DNA of 64,000 nt from Impatiens glandulifera (GCF_907164915.1 NC_061868.1:28763819-28827818); one strand, 5' to 3'. Counted from the stretch's first letter, positions 33,650 through 44,872 are shown. Program-made: numbers and translations. Notes: generated by a model not told the origin, from the sequence alone.

Positions 33650-34442
33650 TTAAGAACATTCACGCAGGAACTCGTCCATTAATGCAGAGAGCTGTTGCGA
33701 TTGTTGTGCAGGCGGTGCAAATTGCATCTGATCATCAGAACAAAGAGATGACAAAAGCCAGTCTGATGATGCTTCATTTATTATTGTATTTGAGGAGGAG
33801 GAGACTTGAGGATTGAAATTGAGATATTAATCCATCTAAATCTGCCAATCACCATTAATAATGTCCCCTGTCTAGGGCAATGACGTCAGAAACAACAGGA
33901 GGAACGCAAATAGTTTCTGACACGATGGGTAGATCATCAAGAAGTGATATTATTTCATCAGAATAAATGTCGTCGGAATAAAAATGAGATGTCGCCGGCG
34001 GCGGCGGATCAGGAGTAAAGGGTTGATAACTAGCATTATTTTTTTAATTATAAAGATTGGAGAAGCTTTGTTGCTTTGCTGTGATTTGGTCGGAAAAAAT
34101 CTTTACAGAATTTGAGGACAAACCATTAACCAACGATAAAATAGAATCTCTATTCCAAGAACAGGGTCGTAGACTTGTTCATCGTCAAAATTGATCGGTT
34201 GTTCCTACGACTCCGACTCCGACTTCAACTCCATTCTTATTATTATTATTAAGTAATTTGGATCGGTGTTCCTTGTATCGCATGAGAATGGGTTTGAGTT
34301 GGTTAGGATTTTCCGGCCAAGGCTCCACTTCTCTTCCATCGGCCGAGAAAGATAAGATGCACACATCAACGCTACACAGCGTTGATAATTCCAGAGACTT
34401 CTTCTTCAAGTTCTTCATCGTCGACGGACAAGCTTTCACCAT
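33650..34442 (-). pseudogene. Type I MADS-like family copy D
   Basis: From ATG 34442 the minus strand encodes 85 open codons: MVKACPSTMKNLKKKSLELS then TLCSVDVCILSFSADGREVE, PWPENPNQLKPIL and RRYKEHRSK-like sequence (the window has MRYKEHRSK), before a frame break. The middle has a deletion (GCTTTGTTGCT joined to TTGCTGTGATTTGG near 34070) that removes the Q-rich part. The C-terminal block with LSALMDEFLRE and the stop at 33650 remain. Confidence 0.75.
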
Positions 34443-35000
34443 TTCTAATCGATCCTTCCTGTACGTACGTAGAGAGTAGAGGAGCTATATCAACTTCTTA
34501 ATTAATAGATTTTTTTATTATGGTTTATTTGTATTTAAACATAAACATAAACTAACATAATCAACTAAACAATCCAATTAAACTAACCTAATAATTACAA
34601 AAGCCCAATTACTTATTTTCTCGCTTACTTAATCACGACGCGTAAGACGTACGCGTTTTTTTTAATTTGTTCCCCTATATATATAATCAACTAAACAACC
34701 CAATTAAACTAACCTAATAATTACAACAACCTAATTAAACTAATCTGGTAATCAAACAAGATATAGATAGGGTTGAGCCCAATTCCCAACTCTAACCCAA
34801 ACCCAAAATATTAATTTGGGTTGGGTTGGGTTGAGTTTAATTTGGGTTGGGTTGGGTTTAATATAAGTTGTGTTAGGTTAGGGTTACCCAAATTACCCAA
34901 ATTTAATTTAATTCTCTCTTATTAATCCAATATAAACTAACCATCTTTCAACTTTAATATATTCTCTTGATTTTTACTACGTTGATCACAATTACAATCG
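34443..35000. other. 5' flank of copy D with TTGGGTT/AACCCAA tract
   Basis: 34780-34910 is rich in TTGGGTT and its complement, giving hairpin potential. The same tract recurs at 38520-38630. The rest is AT-rich flank shared by the family copies. Confidence 0.7.
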
Positions 35001-36630
35001 AACACGTTTTTGACAAGTTTAACAAATTATTGGCACATTTTTGACATTTTTGACATCTTTAACACGTTTTCACACTTATAACACGTTTTTCACGTGTTTG
35101 GGAAATTTAACACGTTTTATTACATTTAACACGTTTTTACCACGTTTAACACATTTTTGACATTTCAACACGTTTAACACGTTTGTGCATATTTAACATT
35201 ATTTGACATTTTTTTTCAAAAAATATGTTTTTAACATGTTTAACACGTTTTTGGTACGTTTAACATGTTTTTGACAAATTAAACAATTTTTTTACAAATA
35301 CATCACGTTTGACACATTTTGGCATTTTTCACGTTATTTTACATGTTTAACACGTATTTAACATGTTTAACAAGTTTTTCACGCTTTTGACACGTTTAAT
35401 ACGTTTTTCACATTTTTGGCATGTTTAACACAATATTGATACGTTTAACACGTTTTGACACATTTAACACATTTTTACGTTTTTAGCACGTTTAACACGT
35501 TTTTGACATGTTATACATGTTTGGACTCATTTAACATGTTTTTTACATTTTTGGCACAATTAACACATTTTGGCATGTTTAACACATTTTTGGTACGTTT
35601 AAACATGTCAAAACGTGTGAAATGTGTTAAATATTTGTTAAACGTGCCAAAAACTTGTTAAATATGCCAAAATGTGTTAAACATGCTAAAAACGTGTTAA
35701 ATGTGTCAAAATGTGTTAAACGTGTTAATTTGTCAAAACGTGTTAATTGTGTCAAAAAAACGTGTTAAACGTGCCCAATTCATTAAAACATGTTAAACGT
35801 ATCAATAATGTGTTAAACGTGTAAAAAACGTGAAAAATGTGTTAAACATATTAAGAACGTGTTAAACATGTCAAAACGTATGAAAATGTGTTGAACGTGT
35901 AAAAAACGTGTTAAACTTGTTAAAAATGAATTAAATGTGTCAAAAACGTGAAAACATATTAATCGTGTAAAACATACCAAAAATAAGAAAATAAGAAAAC
36001 GTGAAAAACGTGTCAAATGTATTAAATGTGCCAAAAACGTAAAAAAACGTGTTTAATTTGTCAAAACGTGTTAAAATCGTGTTAAACGTGTCAAAAACGT
36101 GTTAAAAGTATTTAAAATGTGTCAAACGTGTCAATAATGTAAAAAACATTTGAAACGTGTCAACAATGTGTTAAACGTGTTTAATGTGTTAAAAATGTTT
36201 TAAACATGTTAAAAAACATGAAAACGTGTCAAAATGTGTTAAATGTGCCAAATATGTGAAAAACTTGTTAAACGTGCCAAAACATGAAAAACGTGTCAAA
36301 ATATGGTAAACATGTCAAAAACGTAAAAGAACGTGTTGACGTGTCAAAAACGTGTTAAACGTGCCAAAAACATGATAAACGTGTTTAATGTGTAAAACAT
36401 GTTCAATTTGTCAAAAACGTGAAAACTTGTTAAACGTATCAAAAACGTGTTAAACGTATCAAATATGTGAAAAACTTGTTAAACGTGCCAAAACGTGCAA
36501 AATGTGCCAAAATATGAAAACATGTTAAACGTGTCAAAAACGTGTTAAACGTGCCAAAAACGTGTTAAATATGCCAAAACATGAAAACATGTTAAACGTG
36601 TTAAACGTGTTAAAAACGTGTTAAACGTAT
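35001..36630. repeat. Palindromic minisatellite array 1
   Basis: A degenerate short-period repeat. Left of 35600 the units read TTTAACACGTTTTTGACACG; right of it they read CGTGTCAAAAACGTGTTAAA. The orientation flips at GTTTAAAC (35597-35604). The left arm is about 600 bp and the right arm about 1030 bp. Each strand therefore can fold back on itself over hundreds of bases. No coding function: the open frames in it are repeat artefacts. Confidence 0.95.
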
Positions 36631-37333
36631 TTATATCATATTTTGATTGTTTTTTAGTTTTTTTGTTAATTTATGTATTTTAGAATTTTATTTGATGTTA
36701 AATTTAACTTATTTTTCAAAATAATAACTTATTTTTTTTGTATTGTTTTATTTTAACACTAAATATTTATTGAAAATATTAATATTATTGTAATATTTAT
36801 ATATTATCACATATTTTGTATTGTTACTCTAAATCTCACATTTTAAATTCAAATAAAATAAGAAAAAATCTATAAAATTGCATTGTTCAAATTCAAAGTG
36901 CCTAGATCATCTCTCAATATAAGAGTTCAAAATATTATTTTTATTTGAAAATTTTAACAACACCGACTATTTGAAACTGTAGTGTGGTTTTATGTTTTAA
37001 TCCAACATTCTACTTATTTAGATCAATTCAAAATTATAATAACATTCATTAAAATTGAGTCCAACACTCTATAATACACAAATGTCATAGTAACATTCAT
37101 TAAAATTGAGTCCAACACTCTACAATACCCAAAAACTTCACATAAAAGGAATTGCAATTGATAGTTAAACGCGTTTACAACATATTAATACAAATAACAA
37201 AACTATGATTAAAAGAAAAATTACAATGCCTTAAAGCATAATACAACATTCAACGTACAGAAGAAAATAAAAAAAAAATTCAAACTTGGATCCTCCTTCA
37301 AGTTAATAACACGGAAGAGATTGATCGAGCGCC

Positions 37334-38180
37334 TTAAGAACATTCGCGTAGGAACTCGTCCATTAATGCAGAGATCTGTTGCAACTGCTGCGCGGGCGGT
37401 GCAAATTGCATGTGATCATCGGAACAAAGAGATGACAAAAGCCAGTCTAATTATGCTTGGTTTATTATTGTATTTGAGGAGGAGGGGACTTGAGGATTGA
37501 AATTGAGATATTGATTCATCTGCATATCCAATCACTATTAATAATGTTCCCTGCCCAGGGCAATGACGGTAGATCATTAGAAACAACAGGAGGAACGCAA
37601 ATAGTTTCTGACACGATGGGTAGATTATCAAGAAGTGATATTATTTCATCAGAATAAATGTCGTCGGAATAAAAATGAGATGTCGCAGGCGGCGGCGGAT
37701 CGGGAGTAAAGAGTTGATAACCAGTATTATTTTCTGAATTATAAAGATTGGAGAAGCTTTATTGCTGATGCTGGTGCGATTTGAGGAACTCCATTTTGGA
37801 ATTGATGATCTAAAGTTTTGCTGCGATTTGGTCGGAGAAAATCTTTAAAGAATTTGAGGACAAACCATTAACCAACGATAAAATAGAATCTCTATTCCAA
37901 GAACAGGGTCGGGGAATTGTTCGTCGTCGAAATTGATCGGTTGTTCCTACGACTCTGACTCCGACTTCAACTCCGTTCTTATTATTATTAAGTAATTTGG
38001 ATCGGTGTTCCTTGTATCGCTTGAGAATGGGTTTGAGTTTGTTAGGATTTTCCGGCAAGTCTCCACTTCTCTTCCGTCGGCCGAGAAAGATAAGATGCAC
38101 ACATCAACGCTACACAACATTGATAATTCCAGAGACTTCTTCTTCATGTTCTTCAACGTCGACGGACAAGCTTTCACCAT
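37334..38180 (-). pseudogene. Type I MADS-like family copy E
   Basis: From ATG 38180 the minus strand reads MVKACPSTLKNMKKKSLELS then MLCSVDVCILSFSADGREVE and is then shifted (a one-base change before the WPEN motif). The 3' part keeps the two-D GDII-type block in altered form and the tail ending at 37334. Its ORF pieces are shorter than in copy F. No evidence of function. Confidence 0.75.
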
Positions 38181-38726
38181 TTCTGATCGATCCTTCATGT
38201 ACGTACGTAGAGTAGAGGAGCTATATCAACTTCTTAATTAATAGTTTTTCTTACTACGGTTTATTTGTATTTAAACATAAACTAAACTAATCAACTAAAC
38301 AATCCAATTAAACTAACCTAAAAATTACAACAGCCCAATTACTTATTTTCTCGCTTACTTAATCACGACGCGTACGACGTACGCGTTTTTTTTTAATTTG
38401 TTCCCCTATATATATAATCAACTAAACAATCCAATTAAACTAACCTAATAATTACAACAACCCAATTAAACTAATCAGGTAATCAAACAAGATATAGATA
38501 GGGTTGAGCCCAATTCCCAACTCTAACCCAAACCCAAAATATTAATTTGGGTTGGGTTGAATTTAATTTGGGTTGCGTTGGGTTTAATTTGGGTTGTGTT
38601 AGGTTAGGGTTACTCAAATTACCCAAATTTAATTTAATCATCTCTTATTAATCCAATATAAACTAACCATCTTTCAACTTTAATATATTCTATTGTTTTT
38701 TACTACGTTGATCTCAATTACAATCG
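38181..38726. other. 5' flank of copy E with TTGGGTT tract
   Basis: Shared with 34443-35000. No gene. Confidence 0.7.
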
Positions 38727-40458
38727 AACACGTTTTTGACAAGTTTAACAAGTTATTGGCACATTTAACACATTTTTAGCACATTTAACACATTTTTGAC
38801 ATCTTTAACACGTTTTCACATTTATAACATGTTTTTCACGTGTTTGAGAAATTTAACACGTTTTATTACATTTAACACGTTTTTACCCCGTTTAACACAT
38901 TTTTGACATTTCAATACGTTTAACACGTTTGTGCATATTTAACATTATTTGACGTTTTTTAAAAAAAAAATATATGTTTTGACATGTTTAACACGTTTTT
39001 GGTACGTTTAACATGTTTTTGACAAACTAAACAATTTTTTTACAAATACATCACGTTTGACACATTTTGGCATGTTTTCACGTTATTTTACATGTTTAAC
39101 ACGTATTTAAGATGTTTAACAAGTTTTTCACGTTTTTGACACGTTTAATACGTTTTTCATATTTTTGGCACGTTTAACACAATATTGATACATTTAACAC
39201 GTTTTGACACATTTAACACATTTTTACGTTTTTAGCACGTTTAAAACATTTTTGACATGTTATACATGTTTGAACTCATTTAACATATTTTTTACATTTT
39301 TGGCACAATTAATGCGTTTTGGCATGTTTAACACATTTTTGGTACGTTTAAACATGTCAAAACGTGTGATATTTGTTAAATATTTGTTAAACGTTCCAAA
39401 AACTTGTTAAATATGCCAAAACGTGTTAAACATGCTAAAAATGTGTTAAATGTGTCAAAATTGGTTAAACGTGTTGAATTTGTCAAAACGTGTTAATTAT
39501 TTCAAAAACGTGTTAAACGTGTCAAATTAATGAAAAACATGTTAAACGTATCAATAATGTGTTAAACGTGTCAAAAACGTGAAAAATGTGTTAAACATAT
39601 TAAAAACGTGTTAAACATGTCAAAAACGTGTGAAAATGTGTTGAACGTGTAAAAATCGTGTTAAACTTGTTAAAAATGAATTAAATGTGTCAAAAACGTG
39701 AAAACGTATTAATCGTGTAAAACATACCAAAAATATGAAAACATGAAAACGTGAAAACGTGAAAAACGTGTCAAATGTATTAAATGTGCCAAAAACGTAA
39801 AAAAAACATGTTAAATTTGTCAAAACGTGTTAAAAACGTGTTAAAAACGTGTCAAAATGTGTTAAAAGTGTTAAAAATGTGTCAAACGTAAAAAACATGT
39901 GAAACGTGTCAACAATGTGTTAAACGTGTTTAATGTGTTAAAAATGTTTTAAACGTGTTAAAAAACATGAAAACGTGTCAAAAATGTGTTAAATGTGCAA
40001 AATATGTGAAAAACTTGTTAAACGTGCCAAAACGTGAAAAACGTGTCAAAATATGATAAACATGTCAAAAACGTAAAACAACGTGTTAACGTGTCAAAAA
40101 CGTGTTAAACGTGCCAAAAATATGATAAACGTGTTTAATGTGTTAAAACATGTTCAATTAGTCAAAACGTGAAAACTTGTTAAACGTATCAAAAACGTGT
40201 TAAACGCACCAAGTATGTGAAAAACTTGTTAAACGTGCCAAAACGTGAAAAATGTGCCAAAATATGAAAACATGTTGAACGTGTCAAAAATGTGTTAAAT
40301 GTGTAAAAACGTGAAAATCGTGTTAAACGTGCCAAAAACGTGTTAAACGTGCCAAAAACGTGTTAAATGTGCCAAAAATGTATTAAACGTGTCAAAAACG
40401 TGTTAAATATGCCAAAACATGAAAACATGTTAAATGTGTTAAAAACGTGTTAAACGTA
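38727..40458. repeat. Palindromic minisatellite array 2
   Basis: Same structure as array 1. The flip is at GTTTAAAC (39346-39353), with the left arm about 620 bp and the right arm about 1100 bp. Small length differences from array 1 (for example extra CCAAAAACGTGTTAAACGTG units near 40320-40380) show the arrays have changed since the unit was duplicated. Confidence 0.95.
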
Positions 40459-42007
40459 TTTATATCATATTTTGATTATTTTTTAGTTTTTGTTAATTTA
40501 TGTATTTTAGAATTTTATTTGAGGTTAAATTTAACTTATTTTTCAAAATAATAACTTATTTTTTTTTTGTTTTGTATTGTTTTAACACTAAATATTTATT
40601 CAAAATATTAATATTATTGTAATATTTATATATCATCACATATTTTGTATTGTTACTCTAATTCTCACATTTTAAATTCAAATAAAATAAGAAAAAATTT
40701 ATAAAACTACATTGTTCAAATTCAAAGTTCCTAGATCATCTCTCAATATAAGAGTTCAAAATATTATTATTTTTTTTTGAAAATTTTAACAACACCGACT
40801 ATTTGAAACTGTAGTGTTGTTTTATGTTTTAATCCAACATTCTACTTATTTAGATCAATTCAAAATTATAATAACATTCATTAAAATTGAGTCCAACACT
40901 CTATAATACACAAATGTCATAGTAACATTCATTAAAATTGAGTCCAACACTCTACAATGCACAAAAACTTCACATAAAAGCAATTGCAATTGATAGTTAA
41001 ACGCGTTTACAACATATTAATACAAATAACAAAACTATGATTAGAAGAAAAATTACAATGCCTTAAAGCATAATACAACATTCAACGTACAAAAGAAAAT
41101 AAAAAAAAAATCAAAATTGGATCCTCCTTCAAGTTAATAACACGGAAGAGATGGATGGAGCGACTTAAGAACATTCGCGCAGGAACTCGTCCATTAATGC
41201 AGAGAGCTGTTGCGATTGCTGCGCGGGCGGTGCAAATTGCTTGTGATCATCGGAACAAAGAGATGACAAAAGACAGTCTGATGATGTTTGGTTTATTATT
41301 GTATTTGAGGAGGAGGGGACTTGAGGATTGAAATTGAGATATTGATCCATCTGCATCTGCCAATCCCCATTAATAATGTCCCCTGCCCAGGGCAATGACG
41401 GAAGATCATCAGAAACAACAAGAGGAACGCAAATAGTTTCTGACACAATGGGTAGATCGTCAAGAAGTGATATTATTTCATCAGAATAAATGTCGTCGGA
41501 ATAAAAATTAGATGTCGTCGGCGGCTGCAGATCGGGAGTAAAGGGTTTATAACCAGCATCATTTTCTGAATTATAAAGATTGGAGAAGCTTTGCTGCTGC
41601 TGCGATTTGAGGAACTCCATTTTGGAATTGATGATGTGAAGCTTTGCTGCGATTTGGTCGGAAAAAATCTTTAAAGAATTTGAGGACAAACCATTAACCA
41701 ACGATAAAATAGAATCTCTATTCCAAGAACAGGGTCGGGGACTTATTCGTCGTCGAAATTGATCGGTTGTTCCTCTGACTCCTCCGACTCCGCTCTTATT
41801 ATTATTAAGTAATTTGGAGGATCGGTGTTCCTTGTATCGCCTAAGAATGGGTTTGAGTTGGTTAGGATTTTCCGGCCAAGTCTCCACTTCTCTTCCGTCG
41901 GCCGAGAAAGATAAGATGCACACATCAACGCTACACAGCGTAGATAATTCCGAAGTTTTTTTCTTAATGTTATTCAACTTAGTAGACGAACAAGTTTTTT
42001 CCATTTC
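40457..42007. repeat. Tandem segmental unit 3, truncated by a Gypsy LTR
   Basis: The third direct copy of the unit, from TATTTATATCATATTTTG through MADS-like copy F. It ends 3 bp before the copy F start codon, where the LTR begins. The minisatellite part of this unit is missing. Confidence 0.95.
41165..42004 (-). CDS. Type I (M-beta-like) MADS-like protein, only open copy (F)
   Basis: From ATG 42004 to the stop at 41165 there are 279 open codons. Residues about 14-50 read KKKTSELSTLCSVDVCILSF, SADGREVETWPENP, then LKPILRRYKEH: this is the second half of a type I MADS domain, which binds DNA and dimerises. The basic N-terminal helix expected before it (R-x-K-K-R-K type) is replaced by a short S/T/N-rich stretch, so DNA binding is doubtful. 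Further on are a Q-rich SQQQQSF, an acidic DDIYSDEIISLLDDL, one DWQMQMDQYLNFNPQV block and the tail LSALMDEFLRECS. The frame extends nine codons upstream into the LTR. It may be a lineage-specific regulator or a dead copy that has not yet acquired a stop. Confidence 0.6.
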   Translation of the reverse strand: MEKTCSSTKLNNIKKKTSELSTLCSVDVCILSFSADGREVETWPENPNQLKPILRRYKEHRSSKLLNNNKSGVGGVRGTTDQFRRRISPRPCSWNRDSILSLVNGLSSNSLKIFSDQIAAKLHIINSKMEFLKSQQQQSFSNLYNSENDAGYKPFTPDLQPPTTSNFYSDDIYSDEIISLLDDLPIVSETICVPLVVSDDLPSLPWAGDIINGDWQMQMDQYLNFNPQVPSSSNTIINQTSSDCLLSSLCSDDHKQFAPPAQQSQQLSALMDEFLRECS

Positions 42008-42473
42008 TGCCGTGACCTTACTGTCAATCACGATATAAATTCCACAATAATAGTTTCGTAGAATAGGTAGAGAAGAACAGAATGGGTAAAAGAACAGAAT
42101 AGGTAGAAGAATAGACTGATAAAAGAAACAGGATGAATAGAAGAACAGGTTGAATAGAAATTGGGAGTTTATTAGGGTTAGGGTTACCAGGAGCGACGGC
42201 TCTGGTAATTAGAAAGAGAAAGTATAACAATTAGAATATCCAAAATATATCCCTCTCCTTACAATTCTATCCTTATTTATAGACTAACAAATTATAAAAT
42301 AACCCTTAAAAGATATAACTACGTCTATTTCAACTCTCAGCAAATTAGGAAATAGATTCCTAATCTTTGGAAATAGGTTCCTAATCTCTGAAAATAGAAT
42401 CCTCATCTTTGGAAATAGAATCCTTATCTTTGGAAATAGAATCTTCATTGTTGTGAATATTAGATTCACAACA
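42008..42473 (-). repeat. 3' LTR of a Gypsy element
   Basis: On the minus strand it starts TGTTGTGAATC right after a purine tract (GGGGAAGGGGA) and ends GGTCACGGCA, giving TG/CA ends and a length of 466 bp. It contains tandem-like words GGAAATAGAATCCT and TTTGGAAATAG (42340-42440). Its outer end lies 3 bp before the start codon of MADS-like copy F. Confidence 0.85.
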
Positions 42474-42479
42474 TCCCCT

Positions 42480-43163
42480 TCCCCTTAAGAACTTCCTTTC
42501 CCTTTTTGAACGTGGCTTCTGCATCGGAAACTGCTTACAGAATTCGGGAAATTAAGAACGAAAAAAAGTCCATTCTTCCCACGTGGCGTCCTCTTTCGCA
42601 GCATTTTTCCACTTGACCAATACCTAAGCAACCATTCTTCCCTTCTTTCTGATTAGACGCCTTTCCAAAATTTCTTCTAGAACCAATAGTATATCACCAT
42701 CCTCTGCCACTACGGGAAGCGATAAGCTGACCGTCTGCACCTCGCCCAATTTAGCCCTCAATAAGGATACATGAAAGACAGTAATGAATCTTACAGCCCT
42801 CTGGAAGTTTCAATTTATAGGCCACTTCACCAATTCTTTTTTCAACGAGAAAAGGTCCAAAATATTTTGCCGACAACTTGATATTTTTACGAGCAGCAAC
42901 TGAAGTTTGTCGATAAGGTTGTAGATTTAAAAACACCCAATCGCCCACCTTAAACTCTCTTTCTTGACGTTTTCTATCAGCTTGTTGTTTCATACGATTC
43001 CGAGCTAATTCCAAATTCTCTTTCAGAATACGACACATCCATGTACGCTCTAGAACAAAATCTTCAACAACACCAACCTTACATGATACCATTGGACCCA
43101 TAGATAGTGGTACTGGAATAAATCCATAAAGAGCTTCAAAAGGGGACATTATAATTGAAGAAT
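42480..43163 (-). pseudogene. Ty3/Gypsy chromovirus integrase C-terminus and chromodomain
   Basis: The minus strand encodes [75 protein letters not shown] and [12 protein letters not shown] (integrase tail), then in shifted frames PVVAEDGDILLVLEEILERR and LVKWKNAAKEDATWEEW, a chromodomain that in this lineage guides insertion to chromatin. It has a stop and a frameshift. The rest of pol and gag are absent: the sequence is cut at about 43163, where the NEK duplication unit begins. 42474-42479 is the polypurine edge of the LTR. Confidence 0.9.
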
Positions 43164-43184
43164 GAAATGAAATGTAGAAAATAT

Positions 43185-43227
<43 letters not shown>

Positions 43228-43229
43228 TA

Positions 43230-44690
43230 GCAAATTATTTCTTTAGTATATAAAATTGTTTTATTTCATCCTCTTTACTATACTAAGAGAGAAAAAGTGG
43301 ATATCTCAACCTCCAAAAATTTTCGAAGAAAATTTCGAAGAGTCTTAAGGATTAGTCGTACTATCAACGAGTGTACTATCAACGAGTGTACTATCAACGA
43401 GTTTAGGAATTCAATATTTTAAAAAAAAAAAATACACATTCGTTCCATCACATTAACTCATAAAGTTGCAGAATAACCTTCTATATAAAAAAATAAAAAT
43501 AAAAAAAATAAAATTGTTTGATTTCCTTATTATTTTTTATTTATTCATATTTGGCACGTCTATATGATTGTTTCATTTCATCCCCTTTTCTTTTTTCACC
43601 TACCTTTATTGTCACTTATAATAATATAAATTACCCCTTAACTTATCAAGATAGTTAAATCTTATTTAAACTCAGGTTCAAAACTTTAAGTCAATCCAAA
43701 TTAACCAATCCTACATTTTAAACAATTAAGTCCAACTTATTTTATTTATTTTTATTTTCAGGAAGCTAACACAATTTTATAAACAATTAATATTTTTTAA
43801 ATGAGAATTACTTAAAATATTTAATTAAACATTCTCATTCTCTTAATTTATATAATTAATTATATTTCACAAAAGAAAATCAAAAGACTTTGTTTGTTGG
43901 TTAACATTGCTAGACTAATCAAAGAATATATTCATTTTAAAATATAGAAAATTAGTACAAAATTTTGAAATAAATAGTAGTAAAAACAAGACGTATATGT
44001 GAATCGACTCATCAAGTTTCCATTGAAATAAGATCCACAGTAGTAAGAGGCTAGTAGTAAGAGGCTAGACCACCTACCAGACAAAAAACAGTCTAACAAG
44101 CCGGTACAATAATTATATCAATGAATTCCATGTCCATGTATTTTTTAAATTTTTGGTAAAAAAATGGGAAAATATCGTTACTATTAATGATAAGACTATT
44201 ACTTACTAAATCGTCCTTTATCTATACGAAATAACTTGCATAGATAACTTGAATCAGTATATTTCGAAAGAGAAACAAAAATGAGAGAATTTGGAGATAG
44301 AATGAAAGAGGCAATGACGCGTCATCACGTGAAAAAAGAATAAAAGATAAAGAAAGAGAAAAAATCGTTAATTTTTCAACAAATTAGATTCGATAATTTA
44401 GTTTCTTATTTCGAAAATAAAGTATAGTAGGTATTTCGAAAATGTAAAATAAGATTGAGGACTTAGAGAATCCTAAAAAAATGATAAATTATTTAATTCA
44501 CCGGGGTTTGTTCCCCCTCCCCACTAACTTCCAAATTTTTATCTGACACCCCTTCCACTCTCTGTCTAAATCTTAAGACTTATTTTAATTAGTTAATATT
44601 ATTTTAAATCAGACTTTAATTTAAAAATTAAAAAAATTAAACACACGAAGCAGACTTACTAATCAGACTTAAAAACCGTTAATATTTTCT
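43230..44690 (+). promoter_or_regulatory. NEK upstream region
   Basis: No gene. It is AT-rich and shared with copy 1, apart from 43960-44390, which differs from 11220-11640. A CT-rich stretch (44716-44740, TCTCTCTCTCTCTTCTTC) marks the likely leader start. No TATA box can be assigned with confidence. Confidence 0.4.
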
Positions 44691-44770
44691 CTAAGCTTAA
44701 TCAATTTTATCATATCTCTCTCTCTCTTCTTCTCTGTACTCTGTTCCATTCTCTTTCTAAAAAGTTAACA

Positions 44771-44872
44771 ATGGAGGATGAAGAAGGACTTGATTCCTGC
44801 ATCCATACTGCTATGCATTCCTTCCGTCATTTCGCATATCTTCAACTTCTCTCTCTTCCACAAAGCTGCTGA
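44771..44872 (+). CDS. Upstream ORF in NEK leader
   Basis: ATG 44771 opens a 33-codon frame, MEDEEGLDSCIHTAMHSF to LSLPQSC, stop at 44872. The leader splice donor is likely at 44907 (GTCCAG then GTTTTG), so the frame is in the first, otherwise untranslated exon. The same frame exists in copy 1 with two amino-acid changes (D3 to E, R19 to L). It could reduce or gate translation of the kinase. Confidence 0.45.
   Translation: MEDEEGLDSCIHTAMHSFRHFAYLQLLSLPQSC

Larger units (their letters stand above)
32880..36628. repeat. Tandem segmental unit 1
   Basis: Begins TATTTATATGATATTTTGATT and contains in order an AT-rich flank, duplicated ACTCTACAATACAC words (33360-33450), MADS-like copy D, a TTGGGTT-rich tract (34770-34910) and palindromic minisatellite 1. 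The same order recurs from 36629. Confidence 0.9.
36629..40456. repeat. Tandem segmental unit 2
   Basis: Direct repeat of unit 1 in the same orientation, with MADS-like copy E at 37334-38180 and palindromic array 2 at 38727-40458. The offset from unit 1 is about 3.75-3.8 kb. Confidence 0.95.

Noticed and set aside
35455..36034. Open frames rich in T, F, L and N on both strands
   Set aside because: They are translations of the palindromic minisatellite and recur wherever the array occurs (also 39204-39823). No protein domain.
42165..42190. Telomere-like TTAGGGTTAGGGTTA
   Set aside because: Only about two units and located inside the Gypsy LTR; not a telomeric tract.
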